NCBI GenBank assembly: GCA_035761505.1 | Contig: DASTQX010000277.1 | Coordinates: 1 to 5,180, forward strand | Direction of reading: 5' to 3' | Source: JAIVJM01 sp035761505 | GTDB taxonomy: Bacteria > Acidobacteriota > Blastocatellia > Pyrinomonadales > Pyrinomonadaceae | Length of the DNA stretch: 5,180 nucleotides | Part shown: positions 1 to 5,019 of the stretch, piece after piece | Layout of the letters: every line of letters begins with the position of its first letter | How positions within the stretch are numbered: position 1 is the first letter of the stretch | Made by a program: the position numbers and the translations under genes | The notes under the pieces: model-generated | What the model was told of the DNA's origin: nothing | The model's input: the letters and a program-made list of their open reading frames with translations, nothing else | Database searches by the model: none

Positions 1-751
1 CGTCGAGGCGGGCCTGCGCAGCCGCGACCGCACGATGCCGGAGGAGATCAACCGCGTCCTCACCGACCAAGTCTCCGACCTCCTGCTCACGCCGTCGGCG
101 GACGCCGACCGCAACCTCCTCGCCGAAGGCATCCCGAAGGAGCGCATCCGTCTCGTCGGCAACGTGATGATTGACTCGCTCTTCAAGCAGTTGGAGCGCG
201 CCGCCCGCTCGAACGTGCGCGAAGACTTGGGCGTGGCGGGCAAGGAATACGCCGTCGTCACGCTCCACCGCCCGTCGAACGTGGACGATGCGGGAGTGCT
301 CGCGCGCATCATCTCCGCGCTCGCGCGCATCTCGGAGCGCGTGCCCGTCGTCTTCCCCGCGCACCCGCGCACGCTCAAGAACCTCTCCGAGTTCGGCCTC
401 GATGAAAGGCTCCATCGCCTGCCGTCTCTGCGCCTCGTCGAGCCGCTCGGCTATCTCGACTTCCTGCGGCTCTACAGCGGCGCGGCGCTCGTGCTCACCG
501 ACTCCGGCGGCATACAGGAGGAGACGACGGCGCTCGGCGTCCCGTGCCTCACGCTGCGCGAGAACACCGAGCGGCCCGTCACGGTCGAGTTGGGCACGAA
601 CCAAGTCGTCGGCACGGACGAGGAGAGAATCGTCCGAGCCGCCGCGCGCGCGCTCGACTCAAAGCGCACGGGCGAGCCGCCGCGCGTCCCGCCGCTCTGG
701 GACGGGCGCACCGCCGAACGCATCCTCGACGCCATCCGGGAGAGGACTTAA
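1..751 (+). CDS. wecB: UDP-N-acetylglucosamine 2-epimerase (non-hydrolysing), 5' end outside window
   Basis: This enzyme interconverts UDP-GlcNAc and UDP-ManNAc in the cytoplasm, supplying ManNAc-type sugars for surface polysaccharide. The reading frame is open from base 2 (codons Val-Glu-Ala-Gly-Leu-Arg); base 1 would be the third base of the preceding His codon of the family's HVEAGLR motif. About 249 C-terminal residues of a usual 360-380 are present. Visible family motifs are VEAGLR and MPEEINR, whose glutamates match E117 and E131 of E. coli WecB; TLHRPSN, with the histidine matching H213; PAHPRT; and LTDSGGIQEE followed by RENTERPVT, the UDP-binding part of the C-terminal Rossmann-like domain. 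The ATG at 35 is the internal Met of the MPEE motif, not the start. The stop (TAA 749-751) lies 9 bases before the next ORF, suggesting one transcript with the lyase-like gene. Identity is confident; the exact sugar product of the pathway cannot be told from this window. Confidence 0.95.
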   Translation, partial: VEAGLRSRDRTMPEEINRVLTDQVSDLLLTPSADADRNLLAEGIPKERIRLVGNVMIDSLFKQLERAARSNVREDLGVAGKEYAVVTLHRPSNVDDAGVLARIISALARISERVPVVFPAHPRTLKNLSEFGLDERLHRLPSLRLVEPLGYLDFLRLYSGAALVLTDSGGIQEETTALGVPCLTLRENTERPVTVELGTNQVVGTDEERIVRAAARALDSKRTGEPPRVPPLWDGRTAERILDAIRERT

Positions 752-760
752 GGACGCGAG

Positions 761-2986
761 ATGAGAGAGAGGGAAAAAGTGGAAGAGGCGAAGAGGCGAA
801 GAGGCGTTGACGAATCGCCTTTCGCCTCTTCCACTTTTTGGCCTTTCCGTCTGGCCTCTAAAATTCGCGGCGCGTTTCGCGGAGAGGTCACGATGCGCGC
901 CGCCGCGCTCGAAGCGGCGAGGCGCGCGCGCGTCGTGCTCTCGCACCGGAGCGAGCTACAGATGCTCACGCGCGCGCGGGGCGAGCATGCTCCGGCGCGT
1001 CTCGCGCCTGAGTTCGCACGGCTCGGAGCCACGGAACTGCTTGCGCACTTCCGCACGCGCGAGAGCCCGCAGTTCCCGCCCGGCTTCGACGACGCGGGCG
1101 ACGCGGAAACTTTCAGAAGCGCCTTGCGCGAGAGGTTCGCGTCGGAGACGGCGGCGCTCGTCGAAGAAGCTGAAGAGATCGTGAGCGCGCATCGCTGGCC
1201 GCTGCTCGGCTTCGGCGCGCTTGAGTTTTCGGAGTCGCCCGACTGGACGCGCGACCCCGTTTCGGGCGCGCGCTGGCCGCTCGAATATCACGCCGACCTC
1301 CGGCTCGTGCGCGCGGACGGCGGCGACGTGCGCGTCTTGTGGGAGTTGAACCGCCTCGGCCACCTCCTCACGCTCGCGCGCGCCTACAGCGCGACGGGCG
1401 ACGAGCGCTTCGCCGAAGAGATGCTCCGGCAGGTCTTCGACTGGCGAGAGGAAAACCCCGTCGGCTTCGGCCCGAACTGGGCCTGCGCGATGGAAGTCTC
1501 CTTGCGCGCCGTCAATCTCCTCGCCGCCTTCCAACTCGTCCGCCGCTCGGAGCGGCTCGACGAAGCGCGGCTCGCGGCTCTCCTCTCGACCTTCGACGAG
1601 CACGGCGCGCACGTCCGCCGCAACCTCGAATACTCCTACATCGCCACGAGCAATCATTACCTCTCCGACGTGGCGGGCCTCTTCTGGCTCGGCGTCTGCC
1701 TTCCCGAACTCGAAGCGGCGCGCGAGTGGCGCGAGTTCGGCCTGAGAGAGTTGCTGCGCGAGATGGAGAAGCAAGTCCTTTCGGACGGCGCGGACTGTGA
1801 GGCTTCGACCGGTTATCACCGCTTCGTCACGGAACTCTTCCTCTACTCCTTCATCCTCGCGCGCGCCAACGGAATCGAGATTGACGAGCGACACCGGCAA
1901 GTCTTGCGCTCGATGCTCGAATACCTCCGCGCCTACCGACGCCCCGACGGGCGCGCGCCCCTCGTCGGCGACACCGACGGCGGCCAGTTCCTCCCCGTCA
2001 AAAAACGCGACGCCGACGACCACGCTTACCTGCTCGCCGTCGGCGCGAGCTTCTTCCGAGAGCCGCGCTTCAAGCCCGCGACCGCGACGCCCGTCGAAGT
2101 CTTCTGGATGACCGGAGCCGACGGCCTGCTCAAATACGAAGCGCTCGACGCCCCGGAGAGAGAGCCCGCGTCGCGCGCCTTCGAGCAAGCCGGGACTTAC
2201 GTGATGCGAGTGGGCGACTCCTTCATGCTCTTCAACGCGAGCGGCGCGGGCCTCGCGGGGCGCGGCTCGCACGGCCACAACGACGCGCTCTCGGTCGAAC
2301 TCTCCGCCCTCGGCACGTGCTTCGTCCGCGACCCCGGCACGTACCTCTACACCTCCGACTTGCGCGAGCGCCACCTCTTCCGCTCGACCGCCTATCATTC
2401 GACCGTCGAGGTGGACGGCGAGGAACAGAACACGACCGACGCACGCCTCCCCTTCCGCATCGGCGACGAGGCGCACCCGCGCGTGCTTCGCTGGGAGAGC
2501 GACGCGGCGCGCGATCTCGTCGTCGCCGAGCACCGGGGTTACGCGCGCCTCAAGTCCGGCCCCGTCACGCACCGCCGCTCAGTCCTCTTCGACAAGCACG
2601 CGCGTCTCTGGCTCGTCGAAGACGCGCTCGCGGGCGCGGGTGTCCACACCTTCCGCTTCTTCTTCCACCTCGCGCCGGGGCTCGACGCGCGTCTAAAAAC
2701 TGACGCCTCCGTCGAAGTCTGCGCTAGAATCAACGCCGCGCGACTCCTTCTCGTCCCGCTCGAAGACGCGGGGCCGCCCACGCTCGAACCGCGCCGCAGC
2801 TCGCGCGACTACGGCTCGAAGCAGGACTCGCAGGCCGCCTGCTGGACGATTCGCGCGCGCCCTCCGCTCGTCGTTCGCTGGGCGCTCGTCCCCATCGGCG
2901 CGGACGAGTCGGAAGCAGAACGAATGACATTGATTGAGCGTCCGAAAGAAGAGTTGACGGCGGCCTCGCCCCTTGAGTTCTCCTGA
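761..2986 (+). CDS. heparinase II/III (alginate lyase) family protein
   Basis: Probable polysaccharide lyase cleaving uronic-acid-containing polymers by beta-elimination, or a polymer-processing protein of an exopolysaccharide locus. Numbered from ATG 761 (741 aa): an alpha/alpha toroid at about 100-420 contains FGPNWACAMEVSLR, the SNHYLSD motif (N298, H299, Y300) and EASTGYHRF (E347, Y352, H353). The beta-sandwich heparinase II/III domain at about 450-660 contains RGSHGHNDALS (H504, H506, N507) and an RSTAYHSTVEVDG stretch. I see no signal peptide, so export is unproven. The start is ambiguous. ATG 761 has AAGGA (750-754) 6 bases upstream, but residues 5-27 are encoded by a large inverted repeat. 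ATG 893 (M45) has GGAGAGG (881-887), yet it would drop LASKIRGAFRGEVTMR, which resembles the usual N terminus of these proteins. I therefore keep the longer form. The family call is confident; substrate and start are not. Confidence 0.88.
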   Translation: MREREKVEEAKRRRGVDESPFASSTFWPFRLASKIRGAFRGEVTMRAAALEAARRARVVLSHRSELQMLTRARGEHAPARLAPEFARLGATELLAHFRTRESPQFPPGFDDAGDAETFRSALRERFASETAALVEEAEEIVSAHRWPLLGFGALEFSESPDWTRDPVSGARWPLEYHADLRLVRADGGDVRVLWELNRLGHLLTLARAYSATGDERFAEEMLRQVFDWREENPVGFGPNWACAMEVSLRAVNLLAAFQLVRRSERLDEARLAALLSTFDEHGAHVRRNLEYSYIATSNHYLSDVAGLFWLGVCLPELEAAREWREFGLRELLREMEKQVLSDGADCEASTGYHRFVTELFLYSFILARANGIEIDERHRQVLRSMLEYLRAYRRPDGRAPLVGDTDGGQFLPVKKRDADDHAYLLAVGASFFREPRFKPATATPVEVFWMTGADGLLKYEALDAPEREPASRAFEQAGTYVMRVGDSFMLFNASGAGLAGRGSHGHNDALSVELSALGTCFVRDPGTYLYTSDLRERHLFRSTAYHSTVEVDGEEQNTTDARLPFRIGDEAHPRVLRWESDAARDLVVAEHRGYARLKSGPVTHRRSVLFDKHARLWLVEDALAGAGVHTFRFFFHLAPGLDARLKTDASVEVCARINAARLLLVPLEDAGPPTLEPRRSSRDYGSKQDSQAACWTIRARPPLVVRWALVPIGADESEAERMTLIERPKEELTAASPLEFS
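774..839. repeat. perfect 19-bp inverted repeat with internal 8-bp tandem repeat
   Basis: Bases 774-792 (AAAAAGTGGAAGAGGCGAA) are exactly complementary to 821-839. After one bulged G (793) the stem continues for 6 bp (794-799 with 815-820), leaving a 15-base loop. The left arm and loop hold three perfect tandem copies of GAAGAGGC (782-789, 790-797, 798-805). The A-tract on the outside left and T-tract on the outside right give it the form of a bidirectional terminator, but it lies inside the long ORF of the lyase-like gene. It may be a dispersed intergenic repeat or small non-autonomous element. Confidence 0.85.
881..887 (+). promoter_or_regulatory. candidate ribosome binding site for the alternative lyase start at 893
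   Basis: GGAGAGG lies 5 bases before ATG 893, in frame with the long ORF. If used, translation begins downstream of the hairpin at 774-839 and gives a 697-residue protein. It competes with AAGGA at 750-754 ahead of ATG 761. Confidence 0.4.
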
Positions 2987-2990
2987 TTTC

Positions 2991-3080
2991 AGATTTGAGA
3001 TTTCAAGTTCGAGATTTTGGATTGGCGATGTCGAAGCCGAGACGGACTTCTTCCAATCGCAAACCCAAAATCTAAAATCG
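2991..3080. repeat. heptanucleotide-periodic intergenic repeat forming an imperfect hairpin
   Basis: After the lyase stop the sequence becomes AT-richer and runs in degenerate 7-base units: AGATTTG, AGATTTC, AAGTTCG, AGATTTT, GGATTGG (2991-3025). The opposite arm also has a 7-base rhythm (CCAATCG, CAAACCC, AAAATCT, AAAATCG, about 3053-3080). The arms pair: 3012-3020 (AGATTTTGG) is exactly complementary to 3065-3073, then GCGAT 3025-3029 with 3056-3060 and GAAG 3033-3036 with 3050-3053, separated by mismatches. It may end the wecB-lyase transcript or stabilise its 3' end, but there is no clean T-tract, so I annotate it as a repeat. It resembles the short tandemly repeated heptamers known from cyanobacterial intergenic DNA. 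Confidence 0.65.
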
Positions 3081-3083
3081 CTT

Positions 3084-3098
3084 ATGTGCGGCATCTGC
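3084..3098 (+). pseudogene. possible 5' remnant of an asnB-type amidotransferase gene (MCGIC)
   Basis: ATG TGC GGC ATC TGC encodes Met-Cys-Gly-Ile-Cys. Asparagine synthase and related class II glutamine amidotransferases almost always begin MCGI(C)G, with Cys2 as the catalytic nucleophile after Met removal, and such genes often follow heparinase-family genes in exopolysaccharide clusters. Downstream the frame reads Ser-Arg-Thr-Thr-Arg and runs to a stop at 3267-3269 with no amidotransferase features, so only the first five codons match. No good ribosome binding site precedes it. The reading rests on position in the cluster plus five residues, so coincidence is possible. Confidence 0.35.
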
Positions 3099-3126
3099 TC
3101 GCGGACTACGCGACAAGATGCAGCAC
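3086..3126. other. 41-bp imperfect palindrome; candidate recombination (attachment) site
   Basis: Left arm 3086-3103 (GTGCGGCATCTGCTCGCG) and right arm 3109-3126 (CGCGACAAGATGCAGCAC) are complementary at 15 of 18 positions around the spacer GACTA. The paired blocks are GTGC/GCAC, GCATCT/AGATGC and TCGCG/CGCGA. The left arm begins within the candidate asnB start codon, and the break in asnB-like coding falls inside the palindrome. Size and partial symmetry suit a serine-integrase-type att site. An operator or plain RNA hairpin is equally possible from sequence alone. Confidence 0.4.
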
Positions 3127-3201
3127 CCCGCCAGACCTCACAAAATCAATCACAATTGCAGCCGTCACACGGGAAGCAAGACGAGAGAAGGGACGGGCAA
3201 G

Positions 3202-3477
3202 ATGAGCGAAGAATCGTTCCCGAATCGTTCCGCACGCCAGAAGCCGAAAGGCCGAAGGCGGAAGGATGAAGACGACGAGACGGCGTCGGTTTCGCCGACA
3301 CCCTCGCCCGCGACGAGCGAGCCCCTGAGCGCGCGACCGGGCACGCGGATGATTGAGCTGTCGCCGGGCATCGGCGACCCCATAGAGCAGGCCGCGTGGC
3401 AGATCGAGAACTTCGTCGAAGACTTGAAGCGGGCGCAGCGGCCCCGCCCCCTGAAGGAGAAGCATGGCAAAGACTGA
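3202..3477 (+). CDS. small charged hypothetical protein
   Basis: This is a 91-residue protein I do not recognise. ATG 3202 is chosen because AAGGGA (3188-3193) lies 8 bases upstream. An in-frame ATG at 3118 would add 28 residues but has no ribosome binding site. The N-terminal half is basic then acidic and low in complexity (KPKGRRRKDEDDE, then Ser/Thr/Pro-rich), so probably disordered. The C-terminal part, about residues 49-80 (RMIELSPGIGDPIEQAAWQIENFVEDLKRAQ), looks like a short helical domain. The basic segment is encoded by five 7-base repeats (3237-3271), which is unusual inside a gene. The stop overlaps the next ORF by 14 bases, consistent with a small-gene cassette at the edge of a mobile element. 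No transmembrane segment or metal motif is visible. Confidence 0.5.
   Translation: MSEESFPNRSARQKPKGRRRKDEDDETASVSPTPSPATSEPLSARPGTRMIELSPGIGDPIEQAAWQIENFVEDLKRAQRPRPLKEKHGKD
3237..3271. repeat. five tandem degenerate heptamers (NNNGAAG or NNNAAAG type)
   Basis: Units in register are CCAGAAG, CCGAAAG, GCCGAAG, GCGGAAG and GATGAAG. The 7-base period matches the one behind the lyase-like gene at 2991-3025, although the unit differs. It lies inside the N-terminal half of the 91-residue ORF and shifts codon register from unit to unit, so the period is a DNA property, not a protein repeat. Confidence 0.6.
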
Positions 3478-3658
3478 CCCTCTCAAAGCCGTTGACCCCG
3501 CGCGAAGTCTGAGCATCGGACGCTCTCGCCAGTGGCGGGGCAGCAGGGTTTCTGTCCAGTATTCTCTTTCTTTTATTTACTGGACAAAAAAAGGAGTCCC
3601 GATTGAGGAGAGAGGGACTGAAAGTTCTGCACTTTCTAAGGTACTGACCGAGGATTAG
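3464..3658 (+). CDS. small hypothetical protein, possibly a broken gene
   Basis: This 64-residue ORF has a strong ribosome binding site (AAGGAG, 3454-3459, 4 bases before ATG) and overlaps the preceding gene by 14 bases, so translation coupling is plausible. The N terminus (MAKTDPLKAVDPARSLSIGRSRQW) looks like normal GC-rich coding sequence. From about residue 30 it runs into AT-rich DNA containing inverted repeats (3553-3586, 3595-3619, 3620-3636), and codon use changes. It may be a short genuine protein, or the 5' end of a longer gene truncated by recombination. I recognise no family and see no membrane segment. Confidence 0.4.
   Translation: MAKTDPLKAVDPARSLSIGRSRQWRGSRVSVQYSLSFIYWTKKGVPIEERGTESSALSKVLTED
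3553..3586. repeat. 9-bp perfect inverted repeat in an AT-rich segment
   Basis: TGTCCAGTA (3553-3561) and TACTGGACA (3578-3586) are exact inverted copies around a 16-base pyrimidine-rich spacer. Seven A residues follow, including the last base of the right arm. It is not an intrinsic terminator on the + strand, since no T-tract follows. It may be an operator, a recombinase site or part of a folded 5' leader. It interrupts the GC-rich trend abruptly. Confidence 0.55.
3595..3636 (+). other. two adjacent short hairpins
   Basis: AGTCCC (3595-3600) pairs with GGGACT (3614-3619). Immediately after it GAAAGT (3620-3625) pairs with ACTTTC (3631-3636) around a 5-base loop. With the inverted repeats at 3553-3586 and 3684-3707 this makes four stem candidates in 155 bases, which hints at a structured leader RNA. 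No known riboswitch consensus is recognised. Confidence 0.35.
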
Positions 3659-3683
3659 AAACTGAGGGTGACGCCGGAGCCTC

Positions 3684-3707
3684 AACTCCCCTCTCGGGTC
3701 AGGAGTT
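3684..3707 (+). promoter_or_regulatory. possible anti-Shine-Dalgarno hairpin before a leader ORF
   Basis: AACTCC (3684-3689) is complementary to GGAGTT (3702-3707), which contains the AGGAG ribosome binding site of the 10-codon ORF starting at 3710. Pairing would mask that site. The loop is 12 bases, so the stem is modest. Confidence 0.3.
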
Positions 3708-3709
3708 TT

Positions 3710-3742
3710 ATGAAAATCATCATCAAAGGAATGGTGAGCTAA
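3710..3742 (+). CDS. possible 10-codon leader peptide ORF (MKIIIKGMVS)
   Basis: ATG 3710 is preceded by AGGAG (3701-3705) at 4 bases, and the ORF ends with TAA at 3740-3742, 20 bases before the GTG of the zinc-motif gene. The stop merges with GGGAGGG (3743-3749), the only purine-rich ribosome binding site for that downstream gene. A leader peptide controlling or handing ribosomes to it is possible. The peptide is short, with three consecutive Ile codons (ATC), and could simply be a chance ORF. Confidence 0.3.
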   Translation: MKIIIKGMVS

Positions 3743-3762
3743 GGGAGGGTCTGTTAGCCCCC

Positions 3763-4371
3763 GTGGTCTCCACGCAATCAACACCCCGGCGATGTGACCG
3801 GCCCCGCGCCTCGGCCCCGCGCACGAAGAAGTGCAGCGGCGAGTGCGGGCGGACGCTGCCCCCTTCTATGTTTCTCCCCGACCGCACCCGAAAAAGCGGC
3901 CTGCGGAGTGACTGTAAGGATTGCTACCGCAAGCGTCGGGGGCCACGTAGTAAGGAAGGCCAACAGGCGCTCGCCCTCGAAAAAGAACTCTCCGCCCGCC
4001 TCGCCTCCGGTTCGTACGACTCGCCGTCGTTGACTGACGTTCTGACCCGTGCCATCGCCGAGCTTCGGCAGATTAGCGCGAGCGGCGCGGACTTCACCGC
4101 TCAGGTGAGCGCCGTCCGAAAGGCCATCGAACAGGAGGGGTGTACTACGGTCGCCGAGATCGTGGAGGAAGCGAACCTCTCGCCGTGGGCGGTCAGGAAG
4201 GCGATAAAGAAGCTGCTTGAGGTTGGCGCGATTGTAGAGTCGGAAGGGTTTCAGCTAGACGCCGAAGAGTCGGGACGCCCGCCCGTCGAGTATTACCCCG
4301 CCCACCTCCCCCGCCGCGAAGACTTTGTCCACCATCACCTTAAACGGGCCGCCGAAGACAATCTCCTCTGA
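3763..4371 (+). CDS. zinc-ribbon plus winged-helix DNA-binding protein, phage-like
   Basis: This 202-residue protein has two recognisable parts. Residues 24-54 hold a C-x3-C...C-x2-C arrangement (C24, C28, C51, C54) with the text KCSGECGRTLPPSMF and GLRSDCKDCYRKRR, a zinc motif common at the N terminus of phage endonuclease-like and small phage proteins. Residues about 115-179 form a winged helix: a recognition-helix segment LSPWAVRKAIKKLLEVGAI, then a wing ending GRPPVEYY as in many wHTH regulators. It probably binds DNA as a regulator or packaging/replication accessory; which one is not visible. The start is weak: GTG 3763 sits 13 bases after GGGAGGG, inside a small hairpin (3762-3766 with 3770-3774). 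The frame is open back to 3640 but offers no ATG, GTG or TTG there. A gap of 47 bases separates it from the membrane-protein gene. Confidence 0.7.
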   Translation: MVSTQSTPRRCDRPRASAPRTKKCSGECGRTLPPSMFLPDRTRKSGLRSDCKDCYRKRRGPRSKEGQQALALEKELSARLASGSYDSPSLTDVLTRAIAELRQISASGADFTAQVSAVRKAIEQEGCTTVAEIVEEANLSPWAVRKAIKKLLEVGAIVESEGFQLDAEESGRPPVEYYPAHLPRREDFVHHHLKRAAEDNLL

Positions 4372-4418
4372 GTGCCGCCCGCAAAATAAACACCCGCCTC
4401 TGCCTTAATCTTCTGGTC

Positions 4419-5015
4419 GTGGAAGACCCTGCCGCTTTCAGAGTCCATACGAGCCGAGAAGAAAGGTTGACACCCACAGTGCACGCCGTCCTGTTAGCAG
4501 TCTCACACCTGCAAACCCCGAAGGTCGCCGCCGCGGGCGCGGCCCTGATGACCTTCATCATCGCCGACCTGACGACGGGGCAGGCGCTATTTGGCGCACT
4601 CTGTGCCCTCGTCTCGGCGGCCCTCGCCGCCTACCTCGCCAGTCGGCCCGGCCTCCGGCAGGCCCGCGTCGCCGAAGGGCAGTTGCACAACACCGTGGAG
4701 ACGCAGCTCGACGAGCGGAAGGACAAAACCCACGCCGCCGAGGTGGCCTTCCTCCAGAGTCGCATCGAGTACAACGCGCGGGTCGCGGCCCTCACGAGGG
4801 TCAGCAAGCACAACCTGCTCGGCGAGACGCAGCGGCTCACGTCCCATATCCACAAACTGCGCGAGTTGATGCGGGAGGCGAAGGTCGAGTGCCCGGAGTT
4901 CGAGTTTAAGTATTACGACGACCTGTGCGGAGATGAGGACAGGGGGCTCGCGCTCCTGACGCCGCCCGCCGAGTTCGAGGGGCGGGACGAGGCTCCGAAG
5001 AACAGGGAGAGGTAA
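4419..5015 (+). CDS. membrane-hairpin protein with long charged helical tail, phage-like
   Basis: Up to 198 residues. Two hydrophobic segments, about residues 36-52 (VAAAGAALMTFIIADLT) and 56-74 (ALFGALCALVSAALAAYLA), are separated by only a few residues and form a membrane hairpin. Residues about 80-160 are a charged, probably coiled-coil helix, followed by an acidic C terminus. The shape is holin-like or that of a small phage membrane accessory, but no family is recognised. The start is uncertain: GTG 4419 has no ribosome binding site. In-frame TTG 4467 and GTG 4479 follow GAAAGG (4461-4466), and GTG 4479 would give 178 residues while keeping both hydrophobic segments. The stop is 4 bases before the next ATG, so the two are probably co-translated. 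Confidence 0.62.
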   Translation: MEDPAAFRVHTSREERLTPTVHAVLLAVSHLQTPKVAAAGAALMTFIIADLTTGQALFGALCALVSAALAAYLASRPGLRQARVAEGQLHNTVETQLDERKDKTHAAEVAFLQSRIEYNARVAALTRVSKHNLLGETQRLTSHIHKLRELMREAKVECPEFEFKYYDDLCGDEDRGLALLTPPAEFEGRDEAPKNRER

Positions 5016-5019
5016 GACT

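Noticed and set aside
171..764. 197-residue + strand frame overlapping wecB
   Set aside because: Arg/Ser-rich alternative-frame translation of wecB, whose own frame has clear family motifs.
956..2572. 538-residue open frame on the - strand opposite the lyase-like gene
   Set aside because: It mirrors the + strand gene, is dominated by Arg, Glu, Ala and Val as expected from GC-rich antisense sequence, and shows no domain motif.
3060..3200. tRNA gene as an integration target near the junction
   Set aside because: No cloverleaf, TTCGA-type T-loop or acceptor pairing could be assembled; only the palindrome is present.
3586..3592. Run of seven A as a -1 frameshift slippery site linking the 3464 ORF to the zinc-motif gene
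   Set aside because: The heptamer is in the right register, but the -1 frame meets TGA at 3604-3606 and TAA at 3637-3639, so no fusion protein results.
3553..3592. Intrinsic terminator made by the 9-bp inverted repeat
   Set aside because: On the + strand A residues, not T, follow the stem; on the - strand the T-run comes before the stem.
3146..3784. 212-residue open frame on the - strand
   Set aside because: Low-complexity Ser/Arg/Pro-rich composition, no ribosome binding site noticed, and it runs opposite three better supported + strand ORFs.
4467..4495. TTGACA at 4467-4472 as a -35 promoter box
   Set aside because: Seventeen bases downstream the sequence is CCTGTT, which is a poor -10 box, and it lies within the membrane-protein ORF.
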